From assembly GCA_005883675.1 (NCBI GenBank), contig VBCM01000188.1:1-33652 (forward strand): 33,652 nt of DNA, read 5' to 3'. Position numbers and translations under genes: made by a program. The notes beneath the pieces were generated by a model. That model did not search any database. It saw only the letters and a list, made by a program, of their open reading frames with translations, and had not been told where the DNA came from. How positions within the stretch are numbered: position 1 is the first letter of the stretch; each line of letters begins with the position of its first letter. Shown here piece after piece: positions 26,326 through 33,652 of the stretch. The stretch comes from Betaproteobacteria bacterium. GTDB taxonomy: Bacteria > Pseudomonadota > Gammaproteobacteria > Burkholderiales > SG8-39.

Positions 26326-29300
26326 GCGACTGCGCGTCGTCGCCCGCGGGCCGGTTGAGCCAGCCCTGCAGGCGCTCGAAGTAGAGGTAGATCACCGGCG
26401 TGATGTAGAGCGTCAGCACCTGGGAGAGCACGAGGCCGCCGACCACGGCCAGGCCGAGCGGCATGCGCGCGCCGCCCCCCGCGCCGAAGCCGATGGCGAT
26501 CGGCAGGCTGCCCATGAGCGCGGCCATGGTCGTCATCATGATCGGGCGGAAGCGGATCAAGCCGGCCTGATGGATGGCCTGCTCCGGCGCCAGCTTCTCG
26601 TTGCGCTGCGCCTCGATCGCGAAGTCGATCATCATGATGGCGTTCTTCTTCACGATGCCCACCAGCATGATGATGCCGACGAAGGCATACATGTTGAGCT
26701 CGACGCCGAAGAGCATCAGCGTGAGCAGCGCGCCGAGGCCGGCGGTGGGCAGGCCAGAGAGAATCGTGAGCGGGTGGATGAAGCTTTCGTAGAGGATGCC
26801 GAGCACGAGATAGATCACCACCACCGACAGCAGGATCAGGATCCCCATGCCCTGCAGCGAGCTCTGGAACGCCTGCGCGGTGCCGGAGAAGGTGCCGGTG
26901 AGCGTGGCAGGTGCCGCGAGCTCGCGCGTGCCGGCCTGCACCTGGCCGATGGCTTGCGAGAGCGCGACGCCGGGGCGCAGATCGAACGAGAAGGTGACCG
27001 AAGGCAGTTGGCCGAGGTGCGTCACCTGCATCGGCCCGACGCCGTAGCTCAGCTTGGCGAGCGCGTTGAGCGGCACCAGCGCGCCGGTGGAAGAGCGCAC
27101 GTAGAGCAGGGGCAGTACCGAGGGGTCGGTCTGGTAGTGCGGCGCGAGCTCCAGGATCACGAAGTACTGGTTGGTGGAGGTGTAGATCGTCGACACCTGA
27201 TGGGCGCCGTAGGCGTTGTTGAGCGCCATTTCGATCGATTGCGCGGAGACGCCGAGCGCCGAGGCCTTCTCCCGCTCGATCTGCACGGTGACTTCCGGTC
27301 GCGTGATCTGCAGGTCGCTCGAGACGTCGACCAGACCGGGCAGCGAGCGCAGCTTCTGCTCGATCAGCGGCGCCCAATGGTAAAGCTCGTCGACGTTCGC
27401 ACTGCGCATCACGTATTGGTAAGGACTGCGCGTGAGCTGGCCACCGATACGGATCGCGGGGATGTTCTGCAGGAAAACCTTGGCGCCGAGCACGTTGGCG
27501 ATTTTCGGCCGCAGCTCGCGCACCACCTCGTCGGCGGGCTTCCTCTCGCCGAAGGGCTTCAGGCTGATGGTGATGCGCCCGACGTTGAGGGCGCTCGAGA
27601 TGCCGCCCGCACCGACGAACGACATCACCGCCTCGACATTGGGGTCCTGGCGCAGGATATCGGCGACACGGCGCTGCAGATCGACCATGGCATCGAAGGA
27701 GACGTCCTGCGGACCCTCGACGAAGCAGAAGAGCTGCCCGGCGTCCTCGGAAGGCAGGAAGCCTTTGGGCGCGCGGGCGAACAGCACGCCGGTCAGCACG
27801 CAGATGGCGAGAAAGGCGACGATGACGGCGCGCCGGCGCGCGAGCGCCCACGCGAGGCTCACGTCGTAGGCGTGGCGAGCGCCGTCGAACACGCGCTCGA
27901 ACGCCATGTACAGGCGTCCGTGGCGCTCGTCGGCACGATGCGGCTTCAGGATGCGGCTGCACATCATCGGTGTGAGCGTGAGCGACACGAAGCCCGAGAT
28001 CAGCACGGCGGCGATGATCGTCACCGCGAACTCGTGCAGCAGCCGCCCGAGGATGCCGCCCATGAAGAGCACCGGGATGAACACTGCGGCGAGCGACAGC
28101 GTCATGGAAATGATGGTGAAGACGATCTCGCGCGAACCTTCGAGGGTCGCCTGCAGCGGGCTCTTGCCCGCCTCGATGTGCCGCGTGATGTTCTCCAGCA
28201 TGACGATCGCGTCGTCCACCACGAAGCCCACGCACAGCGTAAGCGCCATGAGCGAGATGTTGTCGAGGCTGTAGTTCAGGAAATACATCACCGCGAAGGC
28301 GCCGATGATCGACATCGGTAGGGCGATCGTCGGGATGACGGTCGCGGGGATGTTGCGCAGGAAAAGGAAGATGACCAGCACCACCAGCGCAAGCGCGAGG
28401 AACAGCGTGAACTTCACCTCGTCGACCGAGGCGCGGATCGACTGCGAACGGTCGTAGAGCACCTCGATCGCGATCGCGGGCGGCACCTCAGCGCGGAACG
28501 TCGGCATCAGCTTCTTGATTTCGTCCACCACCTGGATGGTGTTGGTCCCCGGCTGGCGGAAGATGGCGAGCACGATGCCGCGCTTGTCCTTGTACCAGGC
28601 GGCCACCTTATCGTTCTGCACGCTGTCGACGACGCGCCCGAGCTCCTGCAGCCGTATCGGCGAGCCGTTGCGGTAGGTGACGATGATCGGGCGGAACGCC
28701 TGCGCATCCTGCAGCTGGCCGGTGGCCTGCACGGCGTACATGCGCTCCTTGCCGTAGAGCGTGCCGGTCGGCAAGTTGACGTTGGCCTGCGAGACGGCCT
28801 GCTCCACTTCATTGATGCCGACGCCGCGCGCGGCGAGCGCGTTCGGATCGACCTGCACGCGCACCGCGTACTTCTGCTGACCGAACACCTGCACTTGCGC
28901 GACGCCGCTGATGGTCGAGATGCGCTGCGCGAGGAACGTCTCGGCGTATTCGTTCACGGTGGAAATCGGCAGCGTCTCGGAGCTGAGCGCAAGGAAATAG
29001 ACCGGGAAGTCCGCCGGGTTCACTTTGCGGAACGACGGCGGTGCCGGCATGCTCGCCGGCAGCTGGCGCGCGGTGGCGGCGATAGCGGAGTTCACGTCCT
29101 GGGCGGCGGCGTCGATATCGCGCTCGAGCGCGAACTGCAGCGTGATGCGCGTGGCGCCCTGGCTCGACACCGAGCTCATCTCGTCGATGCCCGGAATGGT
29201 GGAGAACTGCTTTTCGAGCGGCGTGGCGACCGCGGAAGCCATGGTCTCGGGGCTCGCGCCGGGTAGCTCGGCACTTACCTGGATGGTCGGGAAGTCCACG

Positions 29301-29416
29301 TTCGGCAGCGTCGACACCGGCAACAGGCGATAGGCCGCCAGGCCGAAGATCAGGATGCCGGCCATCACCAGGATGGTCATCACTGGCCGCCGTACCCAGA
29401 TCTCGCAGAAGTTCAT
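26300..29416 (-). CDS. RND efflux pump inner-membrane subunit (HAE-1, MdtB/MdtC-like)
   Basis: A 1038-residue proton-driven multidrug exporter of the AcrB/MdtB/MdtC class. The start (NFCEIWVRRPVMTILVMAG) is MdtB/C-like, TM4 carries the proton-relay Asp pair in GFVVDDAIVMLENI, and periplasmic porter motifs such as LPGASPETMASAVATPLE are present. Twelve helices with two large periplasmic loops fit the length. The ATG at 29416 overlaps the adaptor stop by 4 bases. There is one RND gene rather than the MdtB-MdtC pair, and no outer-membrane factor gene lies in the window, so a TolC-like protein elsewhere would be needed. Substrate unknown. Confidence 0.93.
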   Translation of the reverse strand: MNFCEIWVRRPVMTILVMAGILIFGLAAYRLLPVSTLPNVDFPTIQVSAELPGASPETMASAVATPLEKQFSTIPGIDEMSSVSSQGATRITLQFALERDIDAAAQDVNSAIAATARQLPASMPAPPSFRKVNPADFPVYFLALSSETLPISTVNEYAETFLAQRISTISGVAQVQVFGQQKYAVRVQVDPNALAARGVGINEVEQAVSQANVNLPTGTLYGKERMYAVQATGQLQDAQAFRPIIVTYRNGSPIRLQELGRVVDSVQNDKVAAWYKDKRGIVLAIFRQPGTNTIQVVDEIKKLMPTFRAEVPPAIAIEVLYDRSQSIRASVDEVKFTLFLALALVVLVIFLFLRNIPATVIPTIALPMSIIGAFAVMYFLNYSLDNISLMALTLCVGFVVDDAIVMLENITRHIEAGKSPLQATLEGSREIVFTIISMTLSLAAVFIPVLFMGGILGRLLHEFAVTIIAAVLISGFVSLTLTPMMCSRILKPHRADERHGRLYMAFERVFDGARHAYDVSLAWALARRRAVIVAFLAICVLTGVLFARAPKGFLPSEDAGQLFCFVEGPQDVSFDAMVDLQRRVADILRQDPNVEAVMSFVGAGGISSALNVGRITISLKPFGERKPADEVVRELRPKIANVLGAKVFLQNIPAIRIGGQLTRSPYQYVMRSANVDELYHWAPLIEQKLRSLPGLVDVSSDLQITRPEVTVQIEREKASALGVSAQSIEMALNNAYGAHQVSTIYTSTNQYFVILELAPHYQTDPSVLPLLYVRSSTGALVPLNALAKLSYGVGPMQVTHLGQLPSVTFSFDLRPGVALSQAIGQVQAGTRELAAPATLTGTFSGTAQAFQSSLQGMGILILLSVVVIYLVLGILYESFIHPLTILSGLPTAGLGALLTLMLFGVELNMYAFVGIIMLVGIVKKNAIMMIDFAIEAQRNEKLAPEQAIHQAGLIRFRPIMMTTMAALMGSLPIAIGFGAGGGARMPLGLAVVGGLVLSQVLTLYITPVIYLYFERLQGWLNRPAGDDAQSHAEQPRRA

Positions 29417-30579
29417 GACGGTGATGCTCCCGGCGCGGTGATCTGCACGCGGACCTTCGGGCCAAGCCGCAGCTGGCCGCGCGTCACCACGCGCTCGCCC
29501 GGCGCAAGCCCGCTCGCGACGATCGTGCGCTCGCCCTCCGTGCGTCGTACGCCGATGCGGCGAAGCTCCGCGGTCATCTCTTCCGACACCACATAGACGT
29601 AGGGGCCTTCCGGGCCGCTCTGCACTGCGGTGGAAGGAACGAGGAGCGCATCGGATTCCTCGTACAGCCGCACGCTCACGTTGACGAACTGGCCGGGCCA
29701 TAGAGCCGCGTCCTCGTTGTCGAACTGCGCGCGCAGGCGAATGGTGCCGGTGCTCGGATCGACCGCGTTGTCGACGAATATCAGCCGCCCCTTCGGATGC
29801 GGCTGGTTCGGATCGCCGGGCAGCGCCTCGACTTCCAGCGAAGCGTCGGCCATGCGCCTGCGCACCTCGGGTAGGCTCTGCTCGGGGATCGCGAAGTTGA
29901 CGTAGATCGGCCGCACCTGGTTGATGACCACGAGCGGATTGACGTCGTTCGCCTTGACGAGGTTGCCGGCCTGCAGCAGCACTCTGCCGACGAAGCCGTC
30001 GAGCGGCGAGCGGATGGTGCAGTACTCGAGGTTGAGCCGCGCCTGCTCGAGGGCCGCGTCGCTCGCCTTGGCGACCGCGGCGGCGGTTGCGGCGTTGGTA
30101 CGGATCTGTGCGTAGGCTTCCTTCGAGACGAAATTCTTGTCGAGGAGCTCCTGATAGCGCCGCTCCTGCGAGTGCGCCTGATCACGCCCCGCCGCATCGC
30201 GCAGCGCGTTCGCCTGCGCCTGGCGCAGCGCCGCGTCGTAAGGCCGCGGGTCGATGCGAAAGAGCACGTCGCCCTTTTTCACCGGCGCACCCTCCTTGAA
30301 GTTCACTTCCACGATCTGCCCGTCGACGCGCGCCTTCAATGCCACGGTGGAATAGGCCTCGACGTTGCCGATCGCCGTGAGCCGCACCGCCACCGTTTCC
30401 TTCGCCACCGTGGCCACCGTGACCGGCACGGCCGGCGGGCCTTTGGCGGCTTTGCGGCCTTCCTTCGCGCGGCTCTCGATGCTCAAGTACGGGCCGAGGC
30501 CGAAGTACGTGGCGAGCGCCGCTGCGAGGATGACGAACAGCGCCCCACCCATCAGCAGGCGGCGGCGGGAGGGAGTCAT
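29413..30579 (-). CDS. RND efflux periplasmic adaptor (membrane fusion protein)
   Basis: A 388-residue HlyD/MdtA-type adaptor. An N-terminal membrane anchor (about 8-28) is followed by a basic linker. The lipoyl/barrel-sandwich half-motif is GNVEAYSTVALKARVDGQIV, then EGAPVKKGDVLFRIDPRPYD, the coiled-coil hairpin is about 110-165, and the second lipoyl half is YCTIRSPLDGFVGRVLLQAG. The beta-barrel and membrane-proximal domains follow. The ATG at 30579 is preceded by the expected start; the frame is open 36 codons further upstream but that part overlaps the lysA region. It lies 31 bases after lysA and overlaps the pump gene by 4 bases. Confidence 0.92.
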   Translation of the reverse strand: MTPSRRRLLMGGALFVILAAALATYFGLGPYLSIESRAKEGRKAAKGPPAVPVTVATVAKETVAVRLTAIGNVEAYSTVALKARVDGQIVEVNFKEGAPVKKGDVLFRIDPRPYDAALRQAQANALRDAAGRDQAHSQERRYQELLDKNFVSKEAYAQIRTNAATAAAVAKASDAALEQARLNLEYCTIRSPLDGFVGRVLLQAGNLVKANDVNPLVVINQVRPIYVNFAIPEQSLPEVRRRMADASLEVEALPGDPNQPHPKGRLIFVDNAVDPSTGTIRLRAQFDNEDAALWPGQFVNVSVRLYEESDALLVPSTAVQSGPEGPYVYVVSEEMTAELRRIGVRRTEGERTIVASGLAPGERVVTRGQLRLGPKVRVQITAPGASPS

Positions 30580-30610
30580 GTACGGGCCGGGTCGGGAAGA
30601 ACGGCGATTG

Positions 30611-31855
30611 TCATCCCGGAATCTGCTCGGCGGCAAACAGGTCCTCGACCGACTCGCGGCGCCGCACCAGATGGGCGCTCGTGCCATGCACCAGCACCTC
30701 GGCAGCGCGCGGGCGGGAGTTATAGTTCGAGCTCATCGCCATGCCGTACGCGCCAGCCGAGAGGATTGCCAGCAGGTCGCCCTCGCCCGCCGCGAGGCGC
30801 CGCTGCCGGGCGAGGAAGTCGGCGCTCTCGCAGACCGGCCCGACCACGTCATACACGCTCTCGGCCGCACCGCTCGCGCGCACGTTGCGCACTTCGTGCC
30901 ACGCGTCATAGAGCGGCGGCCGGATCAGGTCGTTCATCGCCGCATCGACGACCAGGAAATTGCGCGCCGCGCCGGGCTTCACGTATTCGACGCGCGTGAT
31001 GAGCACGCCGGCATTGCCCACGATCGAGCGGCCCGGGTCGAAGATCAGCTTCTGCGGCCGCGCGCCGAGCGCGGCGAGCGTGCCCCGCACGAACGCGCCG
31101 ATCGGCTGCGGGGACTCCCCTTCGCGGTAGCGGATGCCGATGCCGCCGCCGACATCGATGTGTCGCAGGCGCACGCCCGCGGCCGCCAGGCGATCGACGA
31201 GCTCGCCGAGCCGCCCCGCCGCGGCCACGAAAGGCGCGGCGTCGGCGAGGAGCGAGCCGATATGGCAGCCGATGCCGACGAGCTCGAGCTCGGGCATGCG
31301 CGCGGCGCGCAGATAGAGCCGCTCGGCCTCGGCGTGCGCGATGCCGAACTTGCTTTCGCGCAGGCCGGTGGAAATGTAGGGGTGCGTGCGCGCATCGATA
31401 TCGGGATTCACACGCAGCGCCACGGGCGCGCGGCGCGCAAGACGCCGCGCAATGCGCGCGATGCGCTCGAGCTCCGCTTCCGACTCAACGTTGATGCAAC
31501 CGATGCCTTTCGCCATCGCGAGCTCGATTTCGGCCTCGCTCTTGCCGACGCCGGAAAAGAGCGTCTTGCGCGCATCGCCGCCCGCCGTCAGCACGCGCGC
31601 GAGCTCGCCGCCCGACACGATGTCGAAGCCCGCGCCCAGGCGCGCGAGCAGCGCGAGCACCGCTAGGTTCGAGTTCGCCTTGACCGAGTAGCAGACAAGC
31701 GCGTCGCGATCGGCAAGGGCGGCTGCGAATTCGCGATAGGCCGATTCGATGGCCGCGCGCGAATACACGTAGCACGGTGTGCCGTAGCGACGCGCAATAT
31801 CGTCGAGCGGCACGTCCTCGGCGCAGAGCGCGCCGTTGCGATAGTCGAAGGACAA
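30611..31855 (-). CDS. lysA: Diaminopimelate decarboxylase
   Basis: A 414-residue PLP enzyme (fold type III) that makes L-lysine from meso-diaminopimelate. The PLP lysine is K59 (CYSVKANSN), the phosphate loop is VGGGIGIRY, and the catalytic cysteine motif is GPVCESADF. EYVKPGAARNFLVVDAAMNDLIRP and AYGMAMSSNYNSRPRAAEVLV are family blocks. The usual HIGSQ motif reads HIGSL here (198-202). The TTG at 31855 was chosen because it gives the normal betaproteobacterial start (SFDYRNGALCAEDVPL) and follows the lptM stop by 8 bases; the frame is open upstream through lptM. The lptM-lysA pair opposite cyaY is a standard betaproteobacterial arrangement. Confidence 0.93.
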   Translation of the reverse strand: MSFDYRNGALCAEDVPLDDIARRYGTPCYVYSRAAIESAYREFAAALADRDALVCYSVKANSNLAVLALLARLGAGFDIVSGGELARVLTAGGDARKTLFSGVGKSEAEIELAMAKGIGCINVESEAELERIARIARRLARRAPVALRVNPDIDARTHPYISTGLRESKFGIAHAEAERLYLRAARMPELELVGIGCHIGSLLADAAPFVAAAGRLGELVDRLAAAGVRLRHIDVGGGIGIRYREGESPQPIGAFVRGTLAALGARPQKLIFDPGRSIVGNAGVLITRVEYVKPGAARNFLVVDAAMNDLIRPPLYDAWHEVRNVRASGAAESVYDVVGPVCESADFLARQRRLAAGEGDLLAILSAGAYGMAMSSNYNSRPRAAEVLVHGTSAHLVRRRESVEDLFAAEQIPG

Positions 31856-31863
31856 GCGCGCGC

Positions 31864-32031
31864 CTAGGGGTTTTCTTCCGGCGCGGACGGCGGGTAAGGC
31901 ACGGGCTTGTAAGTGTCGCGCTTTTCCGGCTTCACGCCCGGCGGCGGGTTGTCGCGCAGGTAAAGGGGTCCGCGCTGGCCGCACCCCCACGCAACGAGCG
32001 CGAATGCTGCTGCGAGGGCGAGTAAGCGCAT
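31864..32031 (-). CDS. lptM: LPS translocon maturation lipoprotein LptM (YifL-like)
   Basis: A 55-residue lipoprotein. Signal peptide MRLLALAAAFALVAWGC has the acylated cysteine at C17, followed by the family pattern GQRGPLYLRDNPPPGVKPEK. LptM helps assemble the LptDE outer-membrane LPS translocon by promoting LptD oxidation; the name and role come from E. coli. It is immediately upstream of lysA (8-base gap), as in many proteobacteria. TAACAT (32047-32042) ends 10 bases before the ATG, suggesting a very short leader, and there is no Shine-Dalgarno. Confidence 0.85.
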   Translation of the reverse strand: MRLLALAAAFALVAWGCGQRGPLYLRDNPPPGVKPEKRDTYKPVPYPPSAPEENP

Positions 32032-32047
32032 AAAATTCACGATGTTA
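32031..32047. promoter_or_regulatory. Crossing -10 boxes of lptM-lysA (minus) and cyaY (plus)
   Basis: Only 20 bases separate the ATG codons at 32031 (minus) and 32052 (plus). TAAAAT (32031-32036) is a plus-strand -10 for cyaY, 15 bases before its ATG. TAACAT (32047-32042) is a minus-strand -10 for lptM, 10 bases before its ATG. Each box lies on the far side relative to its gene, so the two promoters cross and simultaneous use is unlikely. Neither gene has a visible ribosome binding site. Confidence 0.45.
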
Positions 32048-32051
32048 ACGC

Positions 32052-32372
32052 ATGGACGAGCGTGAGTTTGCGAAGCGCGCCGACGAGGCGCTCGAGCGTA
32101 TCGAAGCGGCGCTCGAGGCAACCGGGGTCGAGGCCGATGTCGAGCTGAAGGAAGGCGGCGTGCTCGAGATCGAGTTCGAGGATGGCTCGCGCATGGTGAT
32201 CAATCGCCATGGCGCTGCACGCGAGCTGTGGGTCGCGGCGCGCGCGGGCGGCTTTCACTTCCGCTGGGATGGCACTGCGTGGCGCGACACGCGCGAAGGC
32301 GCGGAACTCTTCGCTGCGCTCTCCAAGCTCGTTTCGGCGCAGAGCGGCCGCAGCGTGCGGCTCGCTCCCTAG
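32052..32372 (+). CDS. cyaY: Iron donor protein CyaY (frataxin)
   Basis: A 106-residue frataxin homologue. The acidic first helix (DEREFAKRADEALERIEAALE) is the iron/IscS-binding surface, followed by the beta sheet (ADVELKEGGVLEIEFEDGSRMVINRHG) and then ELWVAARAGGFHFRWDGTAWRDTREGAELF, the family signature with its conserved Trp. It regulates cysteine desulfurase and may deliver iron for Fe-S assembly. Fe-S and heme proteins in this window (IlvD, the dehydrogenase, cytochromes) are possible beneficiaries. The TAG stop shares a CTAG with the PBP1A stop (4-base overlap). Confidence 0.95.
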   Translation: MDEREFAKRADEALERIEAALEATGVEADVELKEGGVLEIEFEDGSRMVINRHGAARELWVAARAGGFHFRWDGTAWRDTREGAELFAALSKLVSAQSGRSVRLAP

Positions 32373-33652
32373 GCGGGCGGCTGCGGCACCGGTTCCGGCA
32401 GCGGCGCCGCCGGCTGGGGCGGGGGCTCGGGCCGCAGGACTTCCGGCGGCGGCACGGCTTCCTGATAGAAGTATTCGGGCACGAGCCGCGTGTCGCCCGT
32501 CACTGGCGGAAACGGCCCCGTCGGTATCACGACGACGCCGGGCGGCATCTCGCGCGGCATCTCGGGCACGTCCTTCAGCGCCTTCTCCATATAGGACACC
32601 CATATCGGCAGCGCCACGACCGCGCCCGTCTGGTTTTTGCCGAGCGTCTTGGGCTGGTCGAACCCGACCCAGGAAATCCCGACCAGCGCGGGCTGGTAGC
32701 CGGCAAACCAGGCGTCGACGAATTCGTTCGTGGTGCCGGTCTTGCCCGCGATGTCGGTGCGTCCCAGGCGTGCCGCGCGCGCGGCAGTGCCGACGCGCGT
32801 CACGTCCTGCATCATGTTGTCGAGGATGAAGGCGTTGCGCGCATCGATGACGCGCAGTGCCTCATCGCCGGAGCGCCGCGGCTCGGCGAGCGCGAGCACA
32901 TTGCCCCGGTCGTCGACGATCTTGTGGATGAAGTAGGGCTGCACGAGATAGCCGCCGTTGGCGAACACGGAATAGGCACGCGCCAGCTGCCACATGGTCA
33001 CGGAGCCGGCGCCGAGCGCCATGGTGAGGTAGGGCGGGTGGCGCTCGGCGTCGAAGCCAAAGCGGGTGACGTACTCCTGCGCGTACTTCGGCCCGATCGC
33101 GTCGAGGATGCGAATCGAGACCATGTTCTTCGACTTGGCGAGCGCCATGCGTAGCCGCATCGGCCCTTCGAACTTGCCGTCATAGTTCTTGGGCTCCCAG
33201 CGCTGGCTGCCGGTCTCCTCGGCCTCCAGCACCACCGGCTCGTCCGGAATCACCGTCGCCGGGGTGAAGCCCTTCTCGAGCGCCGCTGAGTAGATGAAGG
33301 GCTTGAACGCGGAGCCCGGCTGGCGCCAGGCCTGGGTCACGTGGTTGAACTTGGTGCGCGCGAAGTCGAAGCCGCCCACCAGGGCGCGAATCGCGCCATC
33401 GCGCGGATCGAGCGATACGAACGCGGACTCGACCTCCGGCAGCTGCACGATCTGCCAGTTCCTGCCCTCGCGCTGCACGCGAATGATCGAGCCGCGGCGA
33501 ATGCGCCTTTGCACGGCGGTCTTCGAGTCGAGCGCCCGCGCGGCAAAGCGCAGGCCTTCGCCGCTGACGGTGATTTTGTCGCCGGTGCGAAGCGCGGCCT
33601 CGACCTGCCGCGCATCGGCCGAAAGCACCACCGCGGCGAGCAGATCATCGCT
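32369..33652 (-). CDS. mrcA: Penicillin-binding protein 1A, C-terminal part
   Basis: The last 427 codons of a class A PBP; the N-terminal transglycosylase part lies off the right edge. The transpeptidase domain has all three active-site motifs in order: SxxK as GSAFKPF, SxN as SKNMVS, and KTG as IAGKTGTTNEF. A preceding segment (KITVSGEGLRFAARAL) belongs to the OB-like insertion typical of PBP1A. The C-terminus is a proline-rich tail (PEPPPQPAAPLPEPVPQPPA). The enzyme polymerises and crosslinks peptidoglycan on the periplasmic side. The symbol could also be ponA or mrcA depending on species. It converges on cyaY with a 4-base overlap. Confidence 0.93.
   Translation of the reverse strand, partial: SDDLLAAVVLSADARQVEAALRTGDKITVSGEGLRFAARALDSKTAVQRRIRRGSIIRVQREGRNWQIVQLPEVESAFVSLDPRDGAIRALVGGFDFARTKFNHVTQAWRQPGSAFKPFIYSAALEKGFTPATVIPDEPVVLEAEETGSQRWEPKNYDGKFEGPMRLRMALAKSKNMVSIRILDAIGPKYAQEYVTRFGFDAERHPPYLTMALGAGSVTMWQLARAYSVFANGGYLVQPYFIHKIVDDRGNVLALAEPRRSGDEALRVIDARNAFILDNMMQDVTRVGTAARAARLGRTDIAGKTGTTNEFVDAWFAGYQPALVGISWVGFDQPKTLGKNQTGAVVALPIWVSYMEKALKDVPEMPREMPPGVVVIPTGPFPPVTGDTRLVPEYFYQEAVPPPEVLRPEPPPQPAAPLPEPVPQPPA

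Noticed and set aside
26315-28321. A 668-codon open frame on the plus strand opposite the RND pump
   Set aside because: Antisense shadow with biased His/Asp/Glu/Arg composition; the minus strand encodes a complete, motif-bearing RND protein.

Overview
The window looks like a compact, GC-rich (roughly two-thirds G+C by eye) chromosomal segment of a betaproteobacterium, probably Burkholderiales-like or a close relative. Evidence for this is the Bug/TctC-type uptake system, the hemB - engB - cytochrome c4 neighbourhood, the divergent lptM-lysA / cyaY-PBP1A arrangement, the cutA-dsbD pair and the general protein style. I see no tRNA, rRNA, CRISPR array, insertion sequence, phage gene or integration scar. 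It reads as core/metabolic chromosome rather than an island. No gene-free stretch exceeds 300 bases; the longest is the 143 bases between hemB and engB (20686-20828), which holds a candidate small RNA.

Layout. (1) 1-2783, minus: aminotransferase (SgaA-like) - tctC - tctB - tctA (cut by the window edge). Divergent from it, 2808-5624 plus is a large FAD/Fe-S 2-hydroxyacid dehydrogenase. Together they suggest uptake and oxidation of a hydroxy- or carboxylic acid feeding glyoxylate/serine metabolism. (2) 5621-9082: lgt (minus), ilvD (plus), a DUF924 gene (minus) and a PA2779-family small envelope protein (plus) closed by a strong terminator. (3) 9140-11430: a YyaL-type thioredoxin-domain protein overlapping a small class I cytochrome c. 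(4) 11518-16317: a complete branched-chain amino-acid-type ABC transporter, livK-H-M-G-F, with an intrinsic terminator between livK and livH. (5) 16327-19687: YeeZ-like epimerase-fold protein, cutA, dsbD and a glyoxalase-like (VOC) protein, all overlapping. (6) 19684-21440: hemB and engB (minus) with the candidate small RNA between them on the plus strand. (7) 21493-24794, plus: cytochrome c4, cytochrome c', a diheme cytochrome c, an ECF sigma factor and its putative membrane anti-sigma factor. (8) 24791-32031, minus: lptM, lysA, an RND efflux adaptor and pump, a NYN-LOTUS protein, a mug-type uracil-DNA glycosylase and a conserved-looking 64-residue protein. (9) 32052-33652: cyaY (plus) and the C-terminal part of penicillin-binding protein 1A (minus, cut by the window edge).

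The segment is extremely compacted. All five convergent gene pairs overlap at their stop codons, four of them by exactly 4 bases. Several divergent pairs are separated by only 20-59 bases and have -10-like boxes that overlap or abut. Some start codons sit only 6-8 bases after a -10-like box, suggesting leaderless mRNAs. The two most interesting non-coding signals are (a) a three-hairpin, C-rich-loop small RNA candidate ending in a textbook terminator antisense to the 3' end of engB, the same position that Spot 42 / ErsA occupy in gammaproteobacteria; and (b) a perfect intrinsic terminator embedded in the signal-peptide codons of the diheme cytochrome gene. I found no convincing novel multi-gene defence or mobile system.
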